Below, piece after piece: positions 34,925-41,932 of a stretch of 64,000 nucleotides of DNA. The stretch lies in contig JARKPU010000013.1 of the NCBI GenBank assembly GCA_029975055.1, positions 558,001 to 622,000 of the forward strand, written 5' to 3'. This DNA comes from Anaerolinea sp. (GTDB taxonomy: Bacteria > Chloroflexota > Anaerolineae > Anaerolineales > Anaerolineaceae). The position numbers and the translations under genes are program-made. Below the pieces are notes generated by a model, which did no database searches, was not told where the DNA came from, and saw only the letters and a list, made by a program, of their open reading frames with translations. The number at the start of each line of letters is the position of its first letter. The first letter of the stretch is position 1.

Positions 34925-35928
34925 TGGATTTCCCGCTAAAGGGTGGCCAGCAACAGGCTGGCGAGAACTAAGGGAAATGGCGTGGGATACAACATGCGGT
35001 AAATAAATCCCGACGCTCCTTTGGGGCGTGGCTGGGTGAAAAAATCCGCTGAGGGATGAAGTCTAGCGTAGGAGAGGCCCACTATCCGAGCTCCTTTCTG
35101 GTGGTAAGGGAAACCAGGGTAACAAGGCTGACCCATAATTGCCGACGGCGCTGGAACCCGAAAGGGCGCCCGCAAGGGTGAGACAGCTGGCCGGTCTGCC
35201 AAGTGGCCACCCAAAGAGCGTTTTTCACGAGAGGCTACCCCTGAGCCTCACCCCTACGGGTGTCCTGAAGAGGGCTCGGATGGACGGATGGAACATCAGC
35301 GGCCACCTATTCTCATTTCCTCCGGCCGCAAGAAGCCCTCACGAGGGCGCCTAAAAGGCGGGTTCGAGGCCCTTCTCGTCCACAACCAATCCGGTCGGGG
35401 TTGTTGCCCCACCAACAGACCGGTGAAGCGCGTGACCCTGAGAAAACGCGAAACAGGTTAGTGGAGACAGCCGGCAGAGACCGGCAACAGGAACCGTCAC
35501 CTGGTGAGTGGTGAGGAGCCGGGGCAACCGGCGAAGCGCCGGGCATCCGGTGAGAGCTGCCCTCCCCCCCGGGGCCGCTCCCCAGGTTCGACTCCTGGGA
35601 GCCCGAATAGGATGAGTGTCCACGGTGAGGTCTGGCGGACATAGGCCAGGCTGAGCGAAAATCGGCGCGAAGGCTGATCACCGGTTGTGGGGAAGACAGC
35701 CGAGCTCATTCGAAAGCTGCTCTTCGCGTGACTCCAAATGGAGAGCCTGGCTCTTGTGGTGGAGAGCGGGTGTGACGGCTGAGCGGCGCCTTAGAGGTGT
35801 TCTTGCCCTTCGGGGCGATCGGGCGTCGAGAGACGCGCTTCCACTCCCCAATGCGACCGGCTGTGGCGCATCCGCGAAAGCAGGTGCAGGTCTGAAACCT
35901 CCACAGCCGGTCGCAAGCCCCGAGGTAA
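34925..35928 (+). ncRNA. Giant highly structured phage RNA (GOLLD/ROOL-like candidate)
   Basis: About 1.0 kb without a credible gene holds dense nested stem-loops. Examples: ATTTCCC 34928-34934 with 34972-34978 around GCCAGC/GCTGGC; ACGCTCC/GGGGCGT 35013-35029; CCC-GAAA-GGG 35157-35166 inside GGCG/CGCC; GCGGCC/GGCCGC 35299-35329; CCGGTC/GACCGG 35391-35423 around GGGG/CCCC; GCCGG/CCGGC at 35470-35485 and again at 35518-35532; a tRNA-like T-arm CCAGG-TTCGACT-CCTGG 35582-35598; GCCC-TTCG-GGGC 35805-35816; GCGTC-GAGA-GACGC 35823-35836; and a perfect 14-bp helix 35853-35866 with 35901-35914. GNRA and UUCG loops lie on the plus strand, so this is the RNA strand. Giant RNAs GOLLD and ROOL of similar size occur in phages, but I cannot assign a class without a covariance search. 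Confidence 0.82.
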
Positions 35929-35931
35929 AAC

Positions 35932-36213
35932 ATGGAAGATATTCAACCAGTGGAACGTGATGAGATAGAGCCGGCGGTGGAGGAGGCTCCCGAGCCGGTG
36001 AAGATGCGCGTGGGGGTGACGGAGGAGATGGTTATCATCAATTTCGCGCGGCCGGTGGACCTGATCGGCTTCACTCCCAGACAGGCCAGGCAGCTGGCCA
36101 ACGACCTGTGCAGCCGGGCCAACCTGATCCTCCACGCGCGGCACCTCGGCGAGGCCCAGGCGCGCCGCGAGCGCAAGGCTGCCGCACGGCTGGCGAGGAA
36201 GGAGCGACGCTGA
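35932..36213 (+). CDS. Hypothetical phage protein
   Basis: The 93-residue protein has an acidic N-terminus (MEDIQPVERDEIEPAVEEAP), a short beta part (MRVGVTEEMVIINFARPVDL) and a basic helical tail with many Arg. It starts 18 nt after the last helix of the structured RNA, with GAGGT upstream. It overlaps the next gene by one base. No family is recognised. Confidence 0.6.
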   Translation: MEDIQPVERDEIEPAVEEAPEPVKMRVGVTEEMVIINFARPVDLIGFTPRQARQLANDLCSRANLILHARHLGEAQARRERKAAARLARKERR

Positions 36214-36899
36214 TGGCCGTCGAATGGGATCTGGCAGACGATCACCTGCTGGAAATGGCGCGCTCGATAATTCGCGATCACCACGAGCACCTGCTCGAGG
36301 CGCGCATCGCCTTCCTATACCGGTCTGAGGCGTCAAAAAGCGGCGGGAAGTTTATCCTCGGCATGGCCAAGAAGGTCAGCGAGGAAATGAAGACATTAAT
36401 CAACTTCGATTTCCTGATCTGGATATCCAAACCCCATTTTGATAATCTGGAAATCGACCAACAGCGGGCGCTCGTGGACCACGAATTATGTCACTGCGGG
36501 CGCAATATCAACGAGGAATGGATCATCCGCAAGCACGACTTCGAGGAATTTCGCGCGGTGATCCAGCGCCACGGCATTTGGAATGATGATCTGCGCTGGG
36601 CGAACGAGGCCTTCAAAGGCGCTAAGCAGCCCACATTAATTGAATTATCCACGCCCGGCGGTGAAGTGGCCACGCTGACCGGTGATCAGCTGGCGCGCAT
36701 GTCCAAAGGCCAGTTCACGCGGCTCGAATCGGATGCGATCCAGGCGGTGAAGGATGAATTGCTCGAGGAGGCCAAAGCGCTGGTCGACGAGAACGGTGAG
36801 ATCTCCATTTCCAAGATCCAGCGCGAGCTACGCGTAGGCTACACTCGCGCAGCCCAACTACGCGATCTGATCCTCTCGGCGAGAGGCGAAAAGGTTTAG
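36213..36899 (+). CDS. Phage metallopeptidase-like protein with FtsK-gamma-like domain
   Basis: The 228-residue protein has a zincin-type motif HELCH in RALVDHELCHCGRN near residue 92, in a layout like the phage putative-metallopeptidase family. Its C-terminus (ISISKIQRELRVGYTRAAQL) resembles the winged-helix gamma domain of FtsK that reads DNA. A DNA-guided peptidase is a fair reading, like SprT-type enzymes that clear protein from DNA. The ATG at 36213 overlaps the previous stop (TGATG). Confidence 0.72.
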   Translation: MAVEWDLADDHLLEMARSIIRDHHEHLLEARIAFLYRSEASKSGGKFILGMAKKVSEEMKTLINFDFLIWISKPHFDNLEIDQQRALVDHELCHCGRNINEEWIIRKHDFEEFRAVIQRHGIWNDDLRWANEAFKGAKQPTLIELSTPGGEVATLTGDQLARMSKGQFTRLESDAIQAVKDELLEEAKALVDENGEISISKIQRELRVGYTRAAQLRDLILSARGEKV

Positions 36900-36937
36900 A
36901 GCGGCGATGGCAGTGGTACGTGCGGGATCCCCTGAGT

Positions 36938-36966
36938 CCTGCGTCCGGCCTGTGGCCGGGCGCAGG
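36938..36966 (+). other. Strong intergenic stem-loop
   Basis: CCTGCG-T-CCGGCC (36938-36950) pairs with GGCCGG-G-CGCAGG (36954-36966) around the loop TGT, 12 Watson-Crick pairs plus one wobble. There is no T-run after it. It lies just before a ribosome-binding site, so it may limit or protect rather than end the transcript. Confidence 0.55.
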
Positions 36967-36987
36967 CGGGGAGAAAGGAACAGGATC

Positions 36988-37272
36988 ATGGCAGTCGATC
37001 TTTCGATCAGGCAGTCGGTGCTGGAGCAGATCGCGATGCGGGGTGTGGAGGTCGGGCAAGCCGTGAGCACGCCGCAGGGCGATGGTGAATTTGCCGGTGT
37101 GCTGGTTCACAGCAACACATTCCAGGTGATCGTCAATTTCCCGGCAGAAATGATCGGGGTCAACCTGGAACTGCCCGCTCAGCAGCCGGTGAAGGTTGCG
37201 GTGGCCTTCAACCCATGCGACGTATGGGTGCTGGTGGAGGGCGATACCCCTGCGGGTTCGCGCAAGGCGTGA
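36988..37272 (+). CDS. Hypothetical phage protein
   Basis: The 94-residue protein, MAVDLSIRQSVLEQIAMRGV..., has one helix followed by alternating hydrophobic strands. It is preceded by AAAGGA. Its stop overlaps a GTG start downstream (GTGA). No family is recognised. Confidence 0.55.
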   Translation: MAVDLSIRQSVLEQIAMRGVEVGQAVSTPQGDGEFAGVLVHSNTFQVIVNFPAEMIGVNLELPAQQPVKVAVAFNPCDVWVLVEGDTPAGSRKA

Positions 37273-37688
37273 GCAGCCGATTCTACGAAGAAGAGGTAAA
37301 AAACCTCGAGCCGGGGTTGGTGCGGGCGGCCTTGTCGGTCCTGCGCTTCCACGTGGGCAAGGAAAAGGCGATCGACAAGCCGGACCTGGTGGACGCGTTG
37401 CGCAAGACCGGCTGGGGCAACGAGATGACCTACGCGACCTTCGAGCGCAAGGTGCGGGCCTCGGTGGCGGAGCTGCGCAAGATGGGGCACCTGGTGTGCT
37501 CGAGCTCGGGCGAGGGTGGCTACTACCTGGCTTCCAGCTGGCCGGAGTTCGAGGAGTTCGCGGAGAGCGAGTACCGCTCGAAAATCATCGATATGTCGGA
37601 GACGCTTCGGGCGATGGAAGACGCGGCGCCGAAGAAGCTGGGCCGGCGGCCGAACCCCAAAGGCCAGGGGGCGCTCTTCGATGCTTAA
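37269..37688 (+). CDS. Winged-helix phage protein (replication region)
   Basis: The 139-residue protein looks like a winged helix: FYEEEVKNLEPGLVRAALSV, then YATFERKVRASVAELRKMGH and a beta wing LVCSSSGEGGYYLASS. The GTG at 37269 overlaps the previous stop, which sets the start. It precedes another winged-helix gene containing origin-like palindromes, so a role in replication initiation is likely but not shown. Confidence 0.65.
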   Translation: MSSRFYEEEVKNLEPGLVRAALSVLRFHVGKEKAIDKPDLVDALRKTGWGNEMTYATFERKVRASVAELRKMGHLVCSSSGEGGYYLASSWPEFEEFAESEYRSKIIDMSETLRAMEDAAPKKLGRRPNPKGQGALFDA

Positions 37689-38496
37689 TGCGGCTGTGGT
37701 GCGCATGACGAAAGGCGCGGCGGCGTCGATCATCCTGCTGCTGGTGGCGGAGCCGATGGGCGGAAACCAGGAATGGATCGAGCGCTACACGGGCTACACC
37801 GACAAGAGCGTGAGCCAGGCGCTGGCATTCTTGATCGAGCAGGGTCTGGTGATGAAGAGCGGGAACCGCGGGGAATATCGCTACCGGTTGGCCACGGCGG
37901 AGCACCAGCTTCCCTTACCGGTGGAAGAGCTGGAAGGACCGGAACCGGAATTAACCACGGAGTTCACAGAGTCCACAGAGACGAAAGATGAAAACGAGGT
38001 CGGAAAAAATTTTGAGGAAATCGAGTCGGAGAATCTCCGACTCGACCCTCTAGCTAGTAGTGGTAGTTTAACCAAACCTGTTAAATCCAGTGATGATATC
38101 CAACTACCACTAGCTAGATCTTCCGGCGAGTCGGAAAAATTCCGACTCGAGCGCCTGCTGGACCGTCACGAGGTGAATAACCCGGCGCGGGCGCGCCTGC
38201 TGGCGGGGTCGTATGCCTACGACCTGGTCCTGGGGCACCTGGTGACGGCGGCGAACGCCGGCCAGGCGATCTGGCGCATCGAGAACGGCTGGCAGGTGCC
38301 CAGGGAGCGCTGGCAGGCCTGGCGGCAGGACCACTGCCCGGACTGCGAACAATACCGATCAGGCTGCACGTGCGAGGATGAGCTGGACGATGAGGATGAG
38401 GAAAACGACTCCCCTGAGGGAGTTCGAAGCGACTCCCCTGCGGGAGTTCGAGGCGAAAGGACAACACCAGATGAGCAAAATTTTGATCTCTTGTGA
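37681..38496 (+). CDS. Winged-helix replication initiator candidate with internal palindromes
   Basis: The 271-residue protein has an N-terminal MarR/replication-type winged helix (WIERYTGYTDKSVSQALAFL, then LVMKSGNRGEYRYRL), a long Glu- and Ser-rich linker of about residues 75-150, and a C-terminal part with CPDCEQYRSGCTC, a likely zinc cluster, and an acidic tail. The linker DNA holds nested palindromes. An initiator gene with its origin in the linker is the arrangement of the lambda O gene. It overlaps the upstream gene by 8 nt, and its 3' end includes a hairpin leader for the next gene. Confidence 0.65.
   Translation: MLNAAVVRMTKGAAASIILLLVAEPMGGNQEWIERYTGYTDKSVSQALAFLIEQGLVMKSGNRGEYRYRLATAEHQLPLPVEELEGPEPELTTEFTESTETKDENEVGKNFEEIESENLRLDPLASSGSLTKPVKSSDDIQLPLARSSGESEKFRLERLLDRHEVNNPARARLLAGSYAYDLVLGHLVTAANAGQAIWRIENGWQVPRERWQAWRQDHCPDCEQYRSGCTCEDELDDEDEENDSPEGVRSDSPAGVRGERTTPDEQNFDLL
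38021..38149. other. Origin-like nested palindrome cluster
   Basis: TCGAGTCGGAGA (38021-38032) is mirrored at 38034-38045 with one base between. CTAGCTAG...GTGGTAGTT (38050-38068) is mirrored by AACTACCACTAGCTAG (38102-38117) with one 3-nt insertion. CGAGTCGGAA (38127-38136) is mirrored at 38140-38149. GAGTCGGA therefore occurs four times, counting both strands, around an AT-richer centre. All lie inside a coding linker. Confidence 0.6.
38401..38470 (+). repeat. Hairpin leader element, copy 2 with tandem hairpin
   Basis: This leader matches copy 1 (33541-33588) but has its 24-nt hairpin unit twice: CTCCC-CTGA-GGGAG and CTCCC-CTGC-GGGAG, each followed by TTCGARG. GCGAAAGG and ACAACACCAG then end at the ATG 38471. 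It overlaps the 3' end of the initiator gene. Confidence 0.75.
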
Positions 38497-39241
38497 GGAA
38501 GGCGGCCAGGCGATGCTGCTGGATGCGCTCATCGACCAGGGCGTGATCGCGCGCTGGTCGGGGATCGCGCAGGTGAGCTATGTGGACGATGAACTGTATG
38601 ACGCGGTCTCGCGCGTGCTGCGGCGGGCCGGCCTGGAGGTGGATCTCCTGGAGCGGACGCCGATTGCGGAACAGGCTGGCGGCGCCTGGCAGCGGGAAGA
38701 GGACACCTCCGCGAAGAGCGAGGATATCAGCATCGGGGAGGCGATGGTGCCGGCGATAACCAGAATGGCTGGCGCATTGGAGAAGATGATCACCGGGAAA
38801 GAAGAGCAAGGAGCCGTTTCCGCAGAAACGGCAGCGCCTGTAAACACCCAGGAGACGAGCGAGCTGCGGCGCTGCGAGGTGTGCGGGGAGGCGTTCATTC
38901 CGAAGCAGAAGAATTCCCGGTTATGCGGGAAGGCGGAGTGCAAGAAAGCGGATATGCACAAGCGCTACCAGGCCGAATACGCAGCGCGGAAGAACGACCA
39001 CCCGGCCGGGGAGGAGGAACCGGCGGCGGACCCTTTCGAGGGGGCGGTGGAGGGGTTCGTCTGGCGGGAGGCGGAGACACCCAGTTTTTTCTCGATGGAG
39101 GGGCTGCTGGCGGCGTTGGAGGCGAAGAGCCTGGCGGTGGGGACGCGACTGATGCGGCGGGGATCGAACCTGGCGTGGGAGGTCTTCGACGAGGGCTTCG
39201 GCCTGCGCGTGAGAGAGATCCCTGGCGGCCGGCCCGGGTGA
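38471..39241 (+). CDS. Zinc-finger phage protein of unknown function
   Basis: The 256-residue protein starts MSKILISCEEGGQAMLLDAL and has a central Cys cluster RRCEVCGEAFIPKQ...SRLCGKAECKKADM (C-x2-C and C-x4-C). This is a treble-clef-like finger also seen in small phage and restriction-linked proteins. The rest shows no family that I know. Its start is fixed by the repeated leader. It ends in a GTGA overlap with the next gene. Confidence 0.6.
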   Translation: MSKILISCEEGGQAMLLDALIDQGVIARWSGIAQVSYVDDELYDAVSRVLRRAGLEVDLLERTPIAEQAGGAWQREEDTSAKSEDISIGEAMVPAITRMAGALEKMITGKEEQGAVSAETAAPVNTQETSELRRCEVCGEAFIPKQKNSRLCGKAECKKADMHKRYQAEYAARKNDHPAGEEEPAADPFEGAVEGFVWREAETPSFFSMEGLLAALEAKSLAVGTRLMRRGSNLAWEVFDEGFGLRVREIPGGRPG

Positions 39242-39396
39242 AGTTTATCCCGGAATCCCAACGCACCTGTGTGCTGTGCGGCCTGCCCTATCGGCGCTGT
39301 GAGTGCATATGCACCGGGTGCGGGCGAAAGATTTGGAGCGAGGTAAACGGCAGATGGGCGCACCATCGCTGCATCCCCTATAAGAGGAAGTTATGA
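39238..39396 (+). CDS. Small Cys-rich zinc protein
   Basis: A 52-residue protein with six or seven Cys in CVLCGLPYRRCECICTGCGR plus His-His and a later Cys in WAHHRC, enough for two zinc sites. The GTG start overlaps the upstream stop and its own stop overlaps the ParB-like start (ATGA), so it is held in a tight translational chain. Confidence 0.6.
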   Translation: MKFIPESQRTCVLCGLPYRRCECICTGCGRKIWSEVNGRWAHHRCIPYKRKL

Positions 39397-41180
39397 ACAG
39401 CATTCACGAAATTCAACTGGATCACATCCTTCCCAATCCCTACCAGACACGGGAGAGTGAGGACCCGGAGCACGTGGCCAAGATCGCAGCGTCGATCGAG
39501 GCGGAAGGGCTGCTGCAGGTGCCGGTCGGGCGCTGGGTGTTTCCAGAGGGCCGGCCGGTGACCGGCATGGGGAGCGGCGACCTGACGGGCCACGGGATGC
39601 GGGTGCAGCTGGCCTTCGGCCACACGCGCCTGGCAGCGTTTCTGATGCTGGCCAACCGCGCGCCAGGTGGGGGAGTCAATTCAGCGTGGGGACGGATGCC
39701 GGTCGCGATCCGCGAGCTGACCGACGAGGAGATGTTCCGCCTGGCGGTGAGCGAGAACCTGGCGCGCAAGGACCTCAGCCCGATCGAAGAGGCGAAGGCG
39801 ATGCTGGTCTACCGCGACCAGTTCAAAAAGACCTCGCAGCAGATCGGGCAGCTCTTCGGGCTTTCGGATTCGGCGGTGCGCAACAAACTGCGCCTGCTGA
39901 ACCTGCCGGAGACGGTCCAGGCGGCGATGGAAAAGGGCGACCTGCCCGAGGCCGCAGCGCGGCGGGTGCTGAGCCTGCAGGCGATCGCGCCGGAGAAGGT
40001 GGAGGAAGTGACGGCCACGCTCACCGGCGGCGGATATGAGACGCCCGAGAAGATTGCCTCGGTGGTGGCGACGGCGATCGTCGCGGACCGATCGCGATTT
40101 TGCATGTGGGACCGCTGGAAGACGGGCGAAGCGCGCGGCGGGACGGGGCTGTGGAAGCTCTCGGACGAGGTGAAGCGGCCGGAGGAGTATTACTGGATCT
40201 CGGACAACGGGAAGACCTGGGAACCGTGGATGGACGCTCTGGGGAAAAGCCCTTCCAATTTTACCGGCTGGCAGGACGTGCTCTCGAAGATCGGAACCTG
40301 GCTGGAAAGCGGGAACCAGCCTGACGCGATCGTCGATTACTTTAAAGTGCCGCTGCTGCTGGTGCACCAGGTGCAGGCGCTGAGCGAGCTGCCGGCGTGC
40401 ACGAAGTGCCCGCTGTACGTGAAGATGGATGGCAGCCACTACTGCGGGCTGAAGGCCTGCTGGGAGCGCAAGCGCAAGGCCTTCTACCAGATGGAGCTCG
40501 AGCGGGTGTCGAAAGAGCTGGGCATCGCGATCTATGACAAGAAAACGGACGGCGTGGAGAAACTGCGCGCGGGCGAGACGTATTACGACCCCGAAGCTAA
40601 GAGTTCTTATTCAACGCTGAAGCTGCCGTGGGATGAATGGTTCGAGAAGCGCATCCATCACCTGCGGGTGATGGTGCATTACAACGATTATCAGCCGAAC
40701 CAGTACACGAAGAATGCCTGCGTGGCGCTGATCTCGGTGGGGCCCACGGCGAAAAGTTACTATGATGCGCAGCTCCATAAAAAGGAAACCGAGGCCGAGC
40801 GCGAAGCGGACCAGTCGCGCCGGCGGCAGATGGAACGTAAAAACCGCGACCAGGTCCAGAAGTTTATCGTCCAGGCGGCGGTGCCGGTCTTCGCGCAGGC
40901 GCTGGAACCGCTGGAGAGCGTGGGGCTGCTGCTGTGGCTGGTGACGCGCGAATATGAGCTACCAGAAACACGGAAGGAACAGCTGGCCGCGCTGCGGCAG
41001 ATCTGGATGGGGGAACTGCTGGAGGGCTCGCGCGTGGACTGGCGGGTGCGCGAGCAGGGGCCGGTGGCCACGGCGCAGTACCTGGAGGGCGTGGCGAAGC
41101 AGATCGGGGTGACGCTGCCGGAGGATTGGTTGGAGCGGGCCAAGAGCTTCGAGGTGGATGCGGGCGATCCGCAGGAGTGA
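39393..41180 (+). CDS. ParB/Srx-domain phage protein
   Basis: The 595-residue protein begins with a ParB/Spo0J-type domain: LDHILPNPYQTRESEDPEHV, then FGHTRLAAFLML, which replaces the usual GERRxRA box, and ENLARKDLSPIEEAKAM. A KorB-like HTH follows (SQQIGQLFGLSDSAVRNKL). The C-terminal half has a Cys cluster (CTKCPLYVKMDGSHYCG) and a charged helical region. No ParA is nearby, so plasmid-like partitioning is doubtful. Phage ParB-like proteins can act as CTP-binding clamps, nucleases or regulators. It is the largest early gene. Confidence 0.8.
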   Translation: MNSIHEIQLDHILPNPYQTRESEDPEHVAKIAASIEAEGLLQVPVGRWVFPEGRPVTGMGSGDLTGHGMRVQLAFGHTRLAAFLMLANRAPGGGVNSAWGRMPVAIRELTDEEMFRLAVSENLARKDLSPIEEAKAMLVYRDQFKKTSQQIGQLFGLSDSAVRNKLRLLNLPETVQAAMEKGDLPEAAARRVLSLQAIAPEKVEEVTATLTGGGYETPEKIASVVATAIVADRSRFCMWDRWKTGEARGGTGLWKLSDEVKRPEEYYWISDNGKTWEPWMDALGKSPSNFTGWQDVLSKIGTWLESGNQPDAIVDYFKVPLLLVHQVQALSELPACTKCPLYVKMDGSHYCGLKACWERKRKAFYQMELERVSKELGIAIYDKKTDGVEKLRAGETYYDPEAKSSYSTLKLPWDEWFEKRIHHLRVMVHYNDYQPNQYTKNACVALISVGPTAKSYYDAQLHKKETEAEREADQSRRRQMERKNRDQVQKFIVQAAVPVFAQALEPLESVGLLLWLVTREYELPETRKEQLAALRQIWMGELLEGSRVDWRVREQGPVATAQYLEGVAKQIGVTLPEDWLERAKSFEVDAGDPQE

Positions 41181-41183
41181 GCA

Positions 41184-41318
41184 ATGGAAGGGAATGCGCT
41201 GGGGCTGGTGGTAGGGATCGTGGCGATCGTGATCGTGGTGGCGCTGCTGGCGCTGGGATATGCGTGGTGCGCGCTCTCTGCGATGATAAGCGAGAAGGAG
41301 GGGACGCGCAATGAATAA
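41184..41318 (+). CDS. Single-pass membrane micropeptide
   Basis: A 44-residue peptide, MEGNALGLVVGIVAIVIVVA..., with one very hydrophobic helix and a polar tail. It begins 3 nt after the ParB-like stop and overlaps the next start by 8 nt. Function unknown. Confidence 0.55.
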   Translation: MEGNALGLVVGIVAIVIVVALLALGYAWCALSAMISEKEGTRNE

Positions 41319-41799
41319 GCGGTACGCTGAAGACGCGAATTACTGGGACACGACAGTCCACCCGACCAAGAGTCTCGGTGAGATTAACGAGCTGCTGGAG
41401 GCCTTCGGCGTGACGGCGATGCAAACGACGAAAGGCCAGGCCGCCGGCCACGTGGCCTGGTTGATTCGCTTCGAATGGAACGGGCGCAGCTATCATTTTG
41501 TGTTCGCACCCCTCGAATGCCGCACGCCGGCGAGAATATCCAGTTTCAACGGGAAGCGCCGCGAGCACCAGGAGCAGGCGCTCTACCAGATGGGGCGGAT
41601 TGCGCTCTACTTTGTAAAGGCGATCCTGACGGCCGCGGAAGCGAACCCGGACGCTCTTTTCGGCTTTTTAGAAATTCCCGGCGCTGGATCGGGCAGCATT
41701 CCACCGATTGCGGCAGACCTGGATGTGAGCGGGTTGACGGCCATGCTGCCAGGGCTGGACCTACCGCGATTGGTGGAAGGCGAGGTGGTCGATGGCTGA
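41311..41799 (+). CDS. Hypothetical phage protein
   Basis: The 162-residue soluble protein (MNKRYAEDANYWDTTVHPTK...) contains YHFVFAPLECRTPARI and a mixed alpha/beta pattern. GAGAAGGAGGGG precedes the ATG. I recognise no family. It is followed by a small Cys-rich gene and the second DUF5131 gene, with overlaps throughout. Confidence 0.6.
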   Translation: MNKRYAEDANYWDTTVHPTKSLGEINELLEAFGVTAMQTTKGQAAGHVAWLIRFEWNGRSYHFVFAPLECRTPARISSFNGKRREHQEQALYQMGRIALYFVKAILTAAEANPDALFGFLEIPGAGSGSIPPIAADLDVSGLTAMLPGLDLPRLVEGEVVDG

Positions 41800-41932
41800 T
41801 TGCGCGCATTTTACCTGCTGGAAGCTGCAGATCTGGCATGCCGGCGGGCAGAAAATGACTAAACCATGCTCCAGCTGCAGCGAGAATATGAAGCGGCTGC
41901 GCGAGCAGAAGAAGAAGGGGAAGCATGGCTAA
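41792..41932 (+). CDS. Small Cys-rich phage protein
   Basis: A 46-residue protein with Cys4, Cys9, Cys26 and Cys29 (MADCAHFTCW, CSSCSENMKR) and a very basic tail KKKGKHG, so a one-zinc nucleic-acid binder is plausible. It overlaps the preceding and following genes by 8 nt each and lies directly before the DUF5131 gene, where a partner might be expected. Confidence 0.55.
   Translation: MADCAHFTCWKLQIWHAGGQKMTKPCSSCSENMKRLREQKKKGKHG

Noticed and set aside
35139..35354. Short open frames inside the 1-kb structured region
   Set aside because: They cross many perfect stems, lack ribosome-binding sites and show no domain. The GNRA and UUCG loops explain the region better as RNA.
35358..35374. A second T-arm-like segment with TTCGAGG
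   Set aside because: Only three pairs form next to the loop, and no acceptor or anticodon arm is present.
34925..35928. Group II intron or RNase P RNA as an explanation for the structured region
   Set aside because: No domain V with its AGC and GAAA pattern, no intron-encoded protein and no split gene. The conserved P4 strands of RNase P RNA are also missing.
38813..38831. CCGTTTC/GAAACGG hairpin and a similar one near 55540
   Set aside because: Both are short, lie inside coding frames and differ enough that I cannot call them a mobile repeat.
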